NCBI GenBank assembly: GCA_038380795.1
Contig: CM076266.1
Coordinates: 46,460,425-46,524,424 of the forward strand
Source of the DNA: Pyrocephalus nanus
Lineage: Eukaryota; Chordata; Aves; Passeriformes; Tyrannidae
Reading direction: 5' to 3'
DNA: 64,000 nt
Below are positions 49,956 through 62,756 of this stretch, piece after piece. How positions within the stretch are numbered: the first letter of the stretch is position 1; every line of letters begins with the position of its first letter. The translations under genes and the position numbers were made by a program. The notes under the pieces were generated by a model. That model did no database searches. It was not told where the DNA came from and saw nothing but the letters and a program-made list of their open reading frames with translations.

Positions 49956-51404
49956 CAGGCCAGGCCGCCTGGGGGAGTGTTGTGTTTCTGCCACAAGGGT
50001 GGTGTGAAATGGTGGAGGTGCGTTCAGAGGCCGCGTTTTGCAGATAATGTTTAAAACATTACCAAGACATGCAGTTGCAAATAGTAGTCTTCACCGCCAT
50101 ATGAACATATATGCCCTTTATACCGGGATGGAACGTGGCACAAGCGAGTTAGTTCACTAAGCACAAGCTTCAAACGCTTAAATATGTTTTATGTGCATTT
50201 TCAAGCATAGGTGAGAGACGAGAGAAGACATAGTGAGAAACCTTCCTGCCTCTGTGGCCCTGCCTGCAACTTTGTGCCACCACATTGTCACCACCAAGCC
50301 TTCTCTTAGCTCCCTCTTACAGCCCAAGCTCCAGCTCCCCAGCTCTCCATAAGGTTTTTTTCAGCAGCTTAACATCACATCCAGCTCACCCACGTGAAAA
50401 AAATCTTCATCAAAATCAACACTAGTAAGTATTTTGGGAAAAGCAGAGTCAGGCAGTGGCCGCAGTGGCAAAATTCCTGCCTCATCACAGGTACATGTTA
50501 AGCTCCTTCCATCCAGTCAAATCACCGGTTCTTCAAAACAGAAAGGAAACATTTCTATAGGCCCAGGTAGTGTTAAACTTTCCCTGGATACTAGGAAATG
50601 TCATAAAAACGTACTGCCTCATCAAAAGCCCAAGTCATTATGTGACAGAAACAGACAAAAGGGCAAAGTACAGATTATTTTGCTGACTACAATTTCTTGA
50701 TGTTTATTTATTCTCTTAAGCACTTCAGTAATGGAAAACTGAAGTTCCTAGTAACACAATGTTACTGAAGTAAAACAAAATGGTTATATACGTATATATG
50801 TTATATATATATATTTTATATATATATATATATATATATGAAGTGGTTATATGGTTTTAACACTGTCAGTTTCCAGTCTTTTTCATGCCTGTGATGCTCT
50901 CCAAGTGAGCAGTCAGGCCCTGGCAGAGGAGGCCTGATCCTCAAATTTATTGGCCTTGCTATATTTTCAAACTGTAGTTTTTGCAGACATCTCTTTGAGG
51001 AAGGATTCCTGGACTTAATGCATTTTGTCTACCCAGTGTGCTTCAATATGTTCACAGTTTAAAAAGATTGAGGCTAAAAAACTGATTTGCTTTATCAGTT
51101 TTATTTGCAATTATGCAATTCCACTGAGTCATCTCAGAGTGCATTAATTTACAGAATTTATTTAAATATTTTATTATATATTGACCACCATACTCATGTT
51201 GCACATGTAGAGCTTTGTCCTTGCTATATCCACCCAGTGTAGTTTTTAGGAGTCCTTTTCTTTAGTGGCCTGCTTAAGCCCTCTGCTGGACACTCACTTT
51301 GAGGCTCAAATACTTACCAGGCTCAAATATCAACTCAGCCAGATCTGTGACCTTCAATAGTTTTTACATCTTTTCTTTCCATCCACAGAGACCAAAAGCC
51401 ATTT
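49956..51404. other. Upstream of SDHAF3, no gene seen
   Basis: The sequence drops quickly from CpG-rich to AT-rich after about 49,950. It holds the (TA)n repeat at 50.8 kb. The open frame at 50434-50700 (+, 88 codons) has no recognisable similarity. No divergent gene partner of the promoter was found. Confidence 0.5.
50785..50839. repeat. (TA)n microsatellite
   Basis: About 55 bases of almost pure TA with a few interruptions (acg, g, ttt), ending in an uninterrupted run of about 22 bases. It is upstream of SDHAF3, between the promoter and the third LTR, and is likely length-polymorphic. Confidence 0.9.
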
Positions 51405-51978
51405 TTACACTGGATCTGGCTGAGGTGGAGTTCATTTCCCCATAGCAGCCCCCACAGTGCTGTGCTTTGCATTGTTAGCTAGAAAGGTGTTGATAACACA
51501 TCAGTGTTTTGGCTACTGCTGAGCAATGCTGGCACAGCACCAGCACTGTCTCTCCAACATTCCATCCATCAGTAGGCTGCAGGTGGGCAAGATCCTGGGA
51601 GGGGGCACAGCTATGCCAGCTGACCCATATTCCACACCATATGACATCAGCTCAGACATAAAAGTTAAGGAAAGGAGGAGGAAGGGGGAGGCTTTTGTTA
51701 TTTTCAGTGTTTGCCTTCCAGAGCAACTGCTATGTGTGCTGAAGCCCTGCTTCCCGGGAAGTGGCTGAAGACCACTTGCTCATGGGAAGTGGAGAGTAAA
51801 CCTTTTTTTTTCTCATTGCTTGTGCATGCACAAACTTTCACTTTTGCTTTAATGAACTGCCTTACCTCAACCTACAAGTCATTTTCCATCTTATTCTCTC
51901 TCCCCTATCTGGCTAGGAAGGGGAATGATAGAGCAGCTTGGTGGCCACCTGACATCCAGCCAAAGTCTATCCGCCACA
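51405..51978 (+). mobile_element. ERV LTR, plus orientation, upstream of SDHAF3
   Basis: Motifs in order on the + strand: tggctgaggtggagttcatt, gtgttgataacacatcagtg, ttggctactgctgagcaatg, ggtgggcaagatcctgggag, ccagctgacc, ccacaccatatgacatcagc, a TATA-like ataaaa (51658-51663), ggaaaggaggaggaaggggg, cttcccgggaagtggctg, a poly(A)-type agtaaa (51795-51800), aatgaactgccttacctcaa, then aatgatagagcagcttggtg, ending ccgccaca at 51978. This matches the layout of a common bird ERV LTR. The 5' border is uncertain (51,385-51,410) and no clean target-site duplication was found. It points away from SDHAF3, about 1.5 kb upstream of exon 1. No internal genes were seen, so it is probably a solo LTR. The open frames inside it are not genes. 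Confidence 0.8.
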
Positions 51979-52154
51979 CCCATCCTCTGGGGCAGGTGGT
52001 TCTTGCCCAGGAGAACAGAAAGATTCCTTCAGCATCTGTGCACCTCCAGGCTGCTTCAGATGCACCTCTTGAGCCTCCTCCTTGCACCTTCCCTAGGCAC
52101 TGTTGGAGAAGTGAGGAATTTGCCAGTAAATTCCCCACGGAGCAGAAGATAGAA

Positions 52155-52177
52155 TTGTAAGCTTATCAAGCTTACAA
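52155..52177. repeat. Perfect 10-bp hairpin with 3-base loop
   Basis: ttgtaagctt, loop atc, aagcttacaa. It is short and perfect and lies about 180 bases past the end of the third LTR. No T run follows and no RNA gene was recognised around it. Confidence 0.85.
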
Positions 52178-55030
52178 CAGTCTAAGTTGTCAGTCTTTGC
52201 CTATTAACAGTTTTTATATCCCAAAGTCCTCAAAGGTCTCTGCACTACAAGGGAATGTGGAGAGGCAGCAGATGCAGTTGAATGTCATATCCCTTGTGTA
52301 TGGGCACAAAAGGACTCACCATCAGAACTTGTTAAGATATAACATGATATTAGAGGTATTATTTCCATATAATGACCTCTCAATAATCAGTACAGAAAAC
52401 ATCTGTGCCACAGCTTGACTCCAGACAGAATTTTAGCTAACATTCATGAATGCAACTCCTTAGCTTGTTACTTGCAGCTGTCTGCGTCTGCTTCCAGGCA
52501 GCACTGCATCCGTGCTGCTGCTCCCAGTGCTCAACAGCCTGGGGAAACTTCTTAGCTTGCTCCAAAGAAAGCGGCACGCCGTTTTGGGCAAGTGGCGGAA
52601 ATTAATCCCTACTTCCTTTCAGACCTCAATAGAAGGATGTGCAGTGGTATATGTGATTTAGTAGCCCATAAAGGATAATTCTGCATCCAACTCATCTTTA
52701 GCACAGTGGCTCAGCGTCAGTTGTGCTAAAACTGGTGTGAAAGCTACAAGGATACTAGAGTGTCTCTGTGTCATTGGATGTCCGTAGTGCCTTTGGATCT
52801 GGGGAAGCAATATCTGCTCTGCCACAGGGCAACATAAAGGCAGGCAGAGTGACTCAGGTGATAAACTAAATCTTTATTTACATGGCTAGGACTGTGTGAG
52901 GTAGCATCTCAGCCTTTTCCCAAGGGCATGTGAGAAATCTGTGGCAAAGAATGGATGCAAAGTGCTCTAGTTATTTATCCATCCTTCTGAGCTTTTGACC
53001 CTGTGAATCTGCCAGAGTGGCCATGTTGTTTGCTACAGTCCTAATTCCAAATGTAGAAAGACTGGAGGAACACTTCCCTGTTTATTTTTTCCCTCTATCA
53101 GTAATGTGTTGACTAAAGAAGATGAAGCTGAAGTATTTATTGAGCTGTAATTGCTGTAATTTTTTTAATCATCAAGAGCATCCTGAGAGAAGTTCTTTTT
53201 GTGAATCAAAATAAATGATTAAATATAGAATGCAATGCCATGATATTTCTTTCTAGAACTGTTGGTAGTCCTGATAAAGCTAAATTGTATTGTCATATTT
53301 TAAAAACCAAAATAATACACAATCTTCTTCTCTAAACTGAGGGTAAACATTAAAGTACAGTCCAATTTCCTGCTATTAAAAAAAAAAAAAAGAGCATATA
53401 GCCCTGTCCCATATTATATATTTCCTATTTTTTGCATTGTGCAGATCACAACAAAATTGCATCTCTTACTTCAGAATTATGGAGTTTTTAATAAACTCCC
53501 TACATATTTGAATAGATTCAAGACAGTTTGGTTTTGCATACTATTCCATACCAAGGCAGACTCTTCTGATTCAAAAACCAAGCCAAAGATCTGTTATGAC
53601 AGCACAAATTGCCTGCTAAACATTCTGTGGCATCTTCCAGCGTGCCTCGTAAACTAAAAAGACATGGAATTATCCCTGCTTTATGGGAAACAACTGCAAA
53701 ATTAATAGTTTCATAAATGACTTAGAAAAAGCTGTGGATAATTAGAGATTCACAGGGTGCTTCTGCCTCTGTCAGAGTAGAGTAGAGCTTTGTCCTTGAT
53801 TCAGCAGAAACAAAATCAGTCCTAGCATGGAATGGTCTGCTTCAAAACCCACCTGAAAGTTGGACATGCAAACTACTCTACATGGATGCTGTTAAAAACA
53901 GACCAGCTCTTTCACCAAGTCTTGGGGAAATACAGGCCGATGAAGACATCAGTCATGTTTGCTGTTGGCTGTCTGTGTCTGGTCCAGGTGAAACCAGCAT
54001 TCTTCACACAGTCAGCAGAGCAAAACAGTGAGAGCAGGACAGATGGCTTTCTTGCAAAAGCTCAGTTTCTGTGAGGAAAAATGATACCATAATAAATGCT
54101 GTTTGGTGTAACTCATCAGAATGGCTTCAGATACTCATGTATGCATCTCATAGTAAGATGAAACCAAATAATAGGATGTATTTCTTATTAAATAAATACA
54201 GTACATGATGATTTTGGAAGGAAGAGGCAGACAGCTGTTTCTGGACTTCAGTCGATTGCCTGCTTGGTGTGCTGATAGCTTTTGGACATTAAAAGGAAGT
54301 TCTGCTTTGGTTCAGCTTCTGCTTGAGCTGCTCATTCATTGCAGGATTTCTTATTCTTTCATCAGAAGCATGTAATCTTTATCATCCAGACCAAATTTTT
54401 TTTACAGTTCCTGAGGAAGTTCTGCTTGCTTCCTGCAGACTTGAAAGATGCCAAGTGTGTTAGAAATCTTCAGAGAATTTAGCTACCAAACTTTGTCAAG
54501 TTTCTGATTGAATATGTGTGAGCAGAGCTTTGCAGGGAGCCAAGTGTAAGCAACATCACCCCAGTGGCAGGCTTATGTGTGAATCCTCCTGCTCACCATC
54601 TCCCCATTTTCATCTCCTTTTTGTAGTCCAGTGCCGCATTTCAAAGCACACAGGCATTAGCATGTTGCAGGGAAGTGTTCTGAAAGAAAGAGAGGATTGC
54701 GATGAACCTGTGTGAGTTTTCTCTAATCTCGTTTCAGAAACATCTATTATTCAGCAGAAATCTTCTAAAAGAGTTCAACTCAGTGAACTGATCCAAAATT
54801 AAAATTTTGGGTAGAATGATTAAGGAGCATCAAAACTCAATGTAATGGCAGGCAAGATCATTTTAAGGGGAAAATCCTACACCTTCCTTTATAGATGCTG
54901 CCAAATCGGACTGTGAACTGAAAATCTTTTTTTGTCCTTAAGCTATTAGTGTTTTCAGCATTCAAAGAAAACACCCAAAAGATCACCTATATTGCAAAAC
55001 AGTTTTTCTACTTTTGAAAATTCAAACATA

Positions 55031-55091
55031 ATTTGAGAATGCCAGTATTTAGACATTTAAGACATTTAGACATTTGAGAATGTCAGTATTT
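55031..55091 (+). repeat. 20-bp direct repeat with internal short repeats
   Basis: atttgagaatgccagtattt (55031-55050) and a copy with one change (55072-55091) flank a section made of agacattt/aagacattt units. Confidence 0.8.
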
Positions 55092-58000
55092 TCGCTGTGT
55101 ATCTTCTCCTTTTATGAACAGTCTTTTTGGTAGATACAGCACTAGTTCACTTGATTAATCTGCCACATGTGCTGTTCTGTTCAACTGCATTAAAATTCTG
55201 TAAAAGATGCAGTATTCTGCTGTTAATTCACACTGTAAATTGATTAGCAGCAGAATGTTGCTGCTGAAATAAATACAGTTTGAAAGCGTACATTGTTATT
55301 TCACATATAATATAAAGAGTACACCATTAATGGGTAAAGCTTTGTTTTCTTAGTCTACTTAGTAAGTAATTGTAAAGCTTAAACTCATGAAAAGTTGCTT
55401 CCACAAATCCATTAAAATTCCTTCCAGAAAAACACAAGAAGAGCACAGAAATTGTTATGCTGATGCTTTTAACAGAGTGGAGAAACAGAACAAGGGAGAA
55501 GATGCCCAAACTAAGTAAATTAATATTTTGGAAAGATGAAGAAAAGACCATATATGTGTGACTGCAAAAGCATAACCCAGCCTTGGAGCATCAAGAGCGG
55601 AACACAAGTGACCCCCTTCCGAACAATGACATGCATGGCTCCTGGAAGCTCTGGATGATGTGCCATTGGACCCCAAAGTCTAAACTAAGGGAATAAAACT
55701 AGCTAGGCTACATCACTTCCAGGCTTTTAGTTCAGCTTCACATTAACCCAAGGGGAATTTAAAGCACAGCATAAACATGTGTTTAAATGAAGTTAGAAGA
55801 AAGCTTATTGTCCTGTCTCCTGTTTTAATTAAATATGTTTTATATTAAAAGCATAACTTACAAATGCAAGCTGTGTGGTTTCTCTGGCAGCATTGCAGCT
55901 CTAAGTAAACACACTATAGCATTATTTTGTTTGCTTTCTTCCCTAATTAAGTTTTTTAAGTTTCCTCAGCTCTCTGTGTGGCTGCTTCAGTTTTGGCAGT
56001 CGAATTGAGGCAAAGGAGACTGGAAAGAAGACTATGCTTTCTCTTTCTCCCTCCATCCACCAAGTAATCACAGATCAATTTCATATCCTTTCTCCTTTTT
56101 TTAAAGATATATAGATGTCAAACTACATGTTGCAAATAAAGTATGAGCCCTCTGGATCATACCGATCTGGGAGCCCATACTCTCCCATTGAGAGAGCTGC
56201 GAGCACCCAGGCTTTGCTGCACACTTCAGAGCAAAAAGCAGGGCTGAACCACAAAATTTGAAGACAAACATGACTTTTGACAGCCTTTGAAATTGTTTGA
56301 ATTTCTCTTTTTACCATCCTCAGAGGCTACAGATTTTCAAGTTCAAGGCTGTTAGTGTTTCACAAATCCAGATTGTTGTCTGCTGTTTAAAATGAAACAT
56401 GCATAATCCAACATCATTCGTTATTTTGGCATAAACAATGTGCTATCAGAAAAGTACATGTCCCATTTCAGGCCTCTAACCCTTTGATAGCTCTCTGAAT
56501 GCATCCAGTCTGTCCAGGACAGTTTAACGTGCAGGCCAAGTTTTGGAATACATAACTGACCTCACATTAAAACACTTGGCATCACCTTTGATGTGAAGCA
56601 CTGGATAGGCATCTCTTGTCTCTATCCAGTTTCTGATCTTGTAATCAATCAGGAAAACAAATCCAACATGAAACTGTGTAGCTCTGAAACTGTTTGTGTC
56701 TGTTTGTTGTGTTCCCTGCCCTGAAATTCAGCACCTCACTGCAGGCTGGAGGTGTATCTGGATGGCTATTCATCCAAGGTTTATTATTCACTGTATATGG
56801 TAATATTTGGGATTACATTTCTTGATAGTCAGGATTTTCCTTTGTGGTTTCTTGATATACCATCATATGTTGATGGCTGATATTCAGGATGGAACTATAG
56901 GATACCACATGAAAACAAAAGGTAGCTTTAAAATAAATACTTGAGGTTCCTTAAACCCTTTTATCCAACATCACTATCAGTGTTCATCAATTCCTCCCTC
57001 CGCCCCCTCCCCAAACCACTTGAAGGCAGGACCAGTAGTGATCAAAAGACATGCAACATGTCTTATTATTGAAATGACCACCTCTGTGAAATATGGTTTT
57101 TAATAATGAGCTTATTGCTGTTGCTTTGTGAATTATGGCTTTGCACTTCTCCTAAACCAAACAAAAGTTATTTGCAAGGTGCCACAGGAATAATTTTTAG
57201 ACTGAAAAACAAGTAAGTTAGTGATCACAAACTCCTTGCTGATTTGTGGAAGTGGTATTTGGTTTTTTACTTCTTTGAAATTTGATTTTAAACTGAGATG
57301 TTGAAAGATAACTTGTTTTTGTAAGCTATGGAGGCATTGCAGCTCCAGGTGCTATAGAAAGCACAGAGCAATATGTAGGGAAAAAATTTCAACTCTTTCA
57401 GTATAATGTGTTAGATATTAGGATGGTCACAATCTCTTCAAAAGAAAAATGTTGGAGACTTCTCACTGGTGGGTGATAGCAACTAGAAGTGCCATAGTAT
57501 TGTTTATTCTCCTATTTTGTTCGTTTTTTTCCCCAGCATATAAAAATTACAACATTTTACATTCATTAATAGGGTATAAAAATAATGTGTATTTAAAAAT
57601 CCTCGACAATGAGTCTTGAAAGCAAACTAATGGTGCAGCAATGTACTTCTGGAGCCTATGGTGAAAACAAAATTCTGTAGGACAGATAATTCTTCTGTGA
57701 GCTCTAAAATTCAAATGATTGCTTTGTTTTCTTGAGAAACTGGAGAATCCCATCCAGGTCTAGGGTACAGTCTGCATTGCAAATGTTAAGTTGTTAAAGA
57801 AATGGATATCAAAAATGAATCCCACCTTTCTAAAATATCCCAGCATTAATATTTGGCTAGTCTTACTGAATTCAAGGGGGGAGCTTTAATTTTTTTATGC
57901 ATGGAGGAGCACAAGCATACCATGCACTGTACTTCACGGAATCAATACAATCCATACAGAAATTTTTCAAAAGAACAAGAATTGTACCCCTTCTGTTCAC

Positions 58001-58599
58001 ATATCAAACTTGTGTTCTTCACAGCTTCCAGAGGGCTTTACTGGGACTCATTTATTGTCTTCCTGCACTCTGTTTTCAAAGTTATGCCCTGGGAGCAAAA
58101 CTTCTCATTTAAGACCTGGATTTCAAAGCGCTCTCAAATCCACAGGCATCTCCGACATGTTTTGAAAATTGTTACACCTTACCAGAGCCAGAGGCAACAT
58201 TATACATGCAGGACTGAAGTCAGTTGGTCTAGCAGGTCTTCGGATAATACTCTTCAGATAAAACTTCTTTTCAACTTTCCCAGGAAGACTGCATTTTTAT
58301 ATGCTCTGAAATCCATTGGGGTATGATGGCTGTCTTGAAAACTTAGTTGTGACATTGATTGTGGGGCATTTCACCATGTAAATTTGGAGTCATTCCTCCC
58401 TCCCTGTGGAACTCAATATAGCAATTTTTTATTCTTTAGTGGGGTTTTTTGTGTTTTGTGGTGGTGGTGGTGTTGTTTTTTTATTAACAGCTCAGAGAAA
58501 TCTGAGGGTATGAATCCCATTAACTATGTGTATATTACAGTATGATCTTAAGCTCAGTTCTTCAGCTGATGTGCCTTCAGGTACATCAAGACTGAGTAC

Positions 58600-58730
58600 C
58601 ACATTCCCATTCAACAGATGGGAAACTTGAGAGACAGAGACATCCTGCAAACCTAGCATTCAGTAAGACAGTGGCAGAGATGGTACAACTTAAGGACTTT
58701 CCTGTCAATTCAGTGCTTTATCCAGTAGTT
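58600..58730 (+). mobile_element. Old MIR/CORE-SINE-like relic
   Basis: ttcccattcaacagatggga, aacttgagagacagagacat, cagtaagacagtggcagaga and cagtgctttatccagta follow, in order and spacing, the MIR-type SINE 3' part: 'cccattttacagatgaggaaactgag', then 'cagagag', 'agtaagtggcagag' and 'tgctctttccact'. It is diverged, as expected for an element predating the bird-mammal split. Confidence 0.6.
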
Positions 58731-61700
58731 GATATTGTCTTTGAGGTTTGCACAACTTTGTATTATTCCACACTGTGTCAATGTGACAGCTTTTATTTGA
58801 AACTTCTTGGACAATACCTAGACCTTATCATATGATAAATTACCTGTACAATATCATTGTTAAATCTGTGGGGAGTTTAGTAAACTCTTCCTATATACAG
58901 TGTGGAGGCTCCCTCAACAAAAGGAATATGCAGATATTGAGATCTGAAGCCTTAACCCTAAAATGAACTGAAAGGTGTTCCCACAGCAAAGCTGGAAATG
59001 CCCCTAGCAGCAAAAGACTTGAAAGATACTGATTGTCTCTAGCTGACATTCTATAAGAGAAATATGTCTTAGGGCAAGATTAAAACATTCATTAAAGGGC
59101 GAAAATAAAAGAGCATTACAGAAAAAAGAGGTTTCCCTCTTACACTTTAGAAGTTACAAAACATTCTTCTATCTTTTTAATTGCCTCTTGCAAAGGCTCT
59201 GTACTGAGTCATTTAGTTTCTGAAAGTAACAACATTGTCCTAACCTTCTTATTGGCATTTACTCCTATGCCACCCACATTGAGCTCCAAATCTGGATCCA
59301 AGGATTGCTGAGCTGTGAAAACTATATTTGTATAATTCTGCCAGTAACCACTCATATAATATCAAAAGAATCAAAGAGAACTAAAGGTACGCTGAAACAT
59401 TCAAGAGTCATATGGACGCCAACTACCAGGAGATGCTCACAATTTTAAGGGTATTTTATATATGTCCTGTTCCATTCTCTGGTTGGTCTTTTCAAGTGGA
59501 GAAAGTTGGGAAGTGGTAAATGACAACTCTTTATGTTTGATCATTTAGCAAAAAAGAAGTTTTGTATTCTCATCTCCATGTGGTCCAGAGGAAGGCAGCT
59601 GAGTGTTGCCACAGGATGAAAAAACATGTTTAAGGGGAGATGCGGACTAAAACTCCCAAGCATAATTAGCATGGCTATGTTGTTTAGCCATTCCACAGTT
59701 TGCTCCTCACTACTTAGAATCATCCCTTTGTCAGTGGGTGTTTCCTTGCTAAAGAAAATTAAGAGATTTACCTAGAGCCAGCAAGAGGGCAGGGCAACAT
59801 GATAGCAGCCTAAACATCAGCACCCTCACCTCCCTCTCTTGGGGAGTTCCTGGGTCCAGTTTTGTGTGTCCCAGAGGAGTTCTGTCTTTAGGCTTGACAG
59901 ATGATGCTCTAAGGCTGTGGAAACAGTGTGTTCACTGCTTCTAGAGTCTGAATTAAGTGTCCTAAGGATGGCACAGGCTCTGTGCTCCAAAAAAGCAGGT
60001 TCTTCCATGATGTCTCAAAGTAAAGACACAAAAGTGAATGATGCAGCTCACTCCTGAAGGGTGTCCAGATGGAGACTGCAGCTCCAAGCATACAAAACTC
60101 TCTGGTTCATCTCTGCATAGTTATGTGAAAAAGACGTATATTTTTGCATCCAGTATGAAAACAGATCTCTGTATTGAAGACAAGAATGCAGAAAATTATG
60201 TAAAATGCTCCTCCCCCTTAGTTGAACTAGAAATGGCAGTGATCTAGCACACCTCAGGATAAATGTTCTTCCATCTGTGTTTTTAACTAGGATGCTTAAC
60301 ACTCTCACCTTTATTTTTTAAGGCTTTATGAATATTTTTCAAGTATTTAACTGCTTCTCTATATTTCCCTATTCTTCCAATTTGAACAAACAAAATGAGT
60401 TTATTTATTTCAGGTTTAAGTAATTAATTTCTCATCATTTTCTCTCCCTGACTTCCATGTACAAGCATGAGGCTATGCTGTCTGGGATGCATTGGCTGAG
60501 TGAAAGATGTTTATTTGTAATAAAGATACAACAAAATCACCTGTATCCACTGAAAATATTAAATATAGAAATATCTCCACAAGTCTTTGGGTTGTTCGAC
60601 ATCAAATATCTCCTTAAACAAATAACCCAGGCAGTGTAATGCTTTTTGGAAGAGGAGTGAAAGTTACCACTGAACGTCTTCTTGATAGTCAAGAGATTCA
60701 GCAGATTTTTGGGGGCTGGATAAAAAAAAAAAAAAAAAATTCACCTCCTTTATTATCTAAACAAATATTTTTCTTTAATACTTCTATGTAACTAAGTTCA
60801 TGGAATATGTAAGCAAAAGTCAAACTACAGAAGAAAATAACTAGGGGGACTCCACAGAATGCTTGATTATTTCCCAGAATTATTCTGGAATGCACTCACT
60901 GATGTATAGACGTGCACCCACTTGCTAGCATAAAAGGCAGAAAGTTTTTCTTAGCACTGAACAGGGACACATGCTTACTGTTTTCAGGCTGCATCTCAGT
61001 TGGCTACTGCAGTGTGAAAACCACTAACATACATGACCACTTGCAAAAGTCATGGATGGTGTGGTAACATAGAACAGCATCCCAGAAATCTGCATCTAAT
61101 TTCATTTTTACTCGTTATTGGATGTCACTATGGTTAACATGACAATTCACATCCCAAAAGAGCTCTGTTTAAAAAAGTGACACATATCCAAGAAATATGG
61201 AAGACATTTTCTTGCTCTTGCTTATTTTTTTTTTTTTTTGTCTCAATACAGTGTAGCCATTCAGAACCAAAATCCAGTATGAGATATCCAAACAAGCTTC
61301 ACAGATACACACATTCCTGTCTTGTCCTGCATCCTGAATGCTGCCAGTCAGGAATCAAACACCAGTTCCGACACTCTGAAATTATCTGAGGAGATAAATT
61401 CCACCCACAGTCATCCCATTGCTAGCATCCCTGCATTCCCTGCAGGGATTGTCTAAATCCCATGAACAGAAGGATACATCTTCTGTATGTGGTCTGGTAA
61501 GAATGTTCTGCAATATTTTGATGGTCAGATCACTTTTATCAAAGATTTGTGTTCGGTTGCTATGAGGAAGACCATTTTTAAATCTTTATTATCACAGACT
61601 GAACGAATAACCTTACCATTTTTTAATTTTCTGTGTTTTGCCTTCTCTCCTTCTGTCTCCTCCCTCTCCCCTTTTCTTCCTTGCAAACAGCACTGTGAAA

Positions 61701-62700
61701 AGCCTATTGTTGAGCAGTGGAGTTGTGACATTAGGGTCAAATCCCTTCAATCACATTCCCTCTTCTCCTCTGTAAGGGATGAAATCTAAGTGAGGGAATG
61801 ACATACAAAACTGTACAGAGCTTTGGAGCACTTCTTATGTTATACCAGAACCTGCTCCAGTGCAAGCACATTCTTGACTCGTGCTACATCCAGCACGGAA
61901 CAGGATTCAAGTCTCCAAGGACTAGGGTGATTGCAGAACTTTAATGCAGAGCTTTATATCAATGCATTTCTCATATTTGTTGCTCTTACTTCCATGCACA
62001 ATATTCACTATTTTTGGACAACCTAGATTTTCTTGTCACCACTTAGAAGCCTGTGCAACCATGGACTGGATCTAGTCCATGCTGTATGCCTTAGTTCTGG
62101 ATTGATTTGCTTCCATGAACTGAAGCCAAAGCCTTCTTTTCCACACAGTATGTTCCTCTTCTGGATGCTATGCTGATACTCTAGCTGTATAACATTTCCA
62201 ACCCAGTGCCACTCGCTGAGTAAATTGCATGGTCTACCCATTGTAGAAAGCAAGTATGATGATTTTCAGAGTTGCCGTTCTGCTGAACTGCATCATCTTG
62301 TTGAGACGACACAACTAAAAATTATAGGAGCAGAGCTGATGGAAGACAAGGGATTTCGAAATTATACACTTTGAACATAAGAAGTGTGAGCTAGTAGGAA
62401 ATTTATCCTCTTTGCTCTCCTTAGCATTCACAGTTTCAGAAACAGACATGTTTTGATTGCCTCCTTTATTTATTTTTAATAACACTATTTGCAAGAGAAA
62501 TACCTTACTGCTGTAGCACTGTTCATTTGGGGTTGATTAGGTATAATTTTCTGCATAAGACTTACAGAGATTGCATCATGTTAAGTGAAAAATGCACTAA
62601 TAGCAGTGCAGTGCAGAAATCAGTACTGTGTCATTTTAGGCTACCAGAAAGCCCTCCTTATGTGTATGTCTTTCTTCAAGAGCAGAGGAGGTGCATATGT

Positions 62701-62756
62701 GCATTTTGGATCCTGTCTGTGAATTTCAGCATTTTGGATCCTGTTTGTGAATTTCA
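62701..62756 (+). repeat. 28-bp tandem duplication
   Basis: Two adjacent 28-base units (62701-62728, 62729-62756), each starting gcattttggatcctgt and ending gaatttca, differ at a single base (c/t). Confidence 0.9.

Noticed and set aside
49536..49994. 152-codon minus-strand frame overlapping SDHAF3 exon 1
   Set aside because: A frame-shifted shadow of exon 1; the real SDHAF3 frame is fixed by the LYR motif and by the match to exon 2.
49460..50047. 195-codon open frame on the + strand across the CpG-rich promoter
   Set aside because: It lies opposite SDHAF3 exon 1; high GC removes stops on all frames. Its sequence is Pro/Gly/Arg-rich with no family resemblance, and part of it reads through a CR1 tip.
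51379..51985. ccatcc at both 51379-51384 and 51980-51985 as target-site duplication of the third LTR
   Set aside because: The implied LTR start (acagag...) lacks TG and the right-hand copy is one base off the ccaca end, so the match is probably chance.
51711..52160. 149-codon + strand frame
   Set aside because: It runs from inside the third LTR into flanking sequence and has no protein similarity.
57853..58326. 157-codon + strand frame
   Set aside because: Unrecognised, overlapped by another frame, and without gene-like context.
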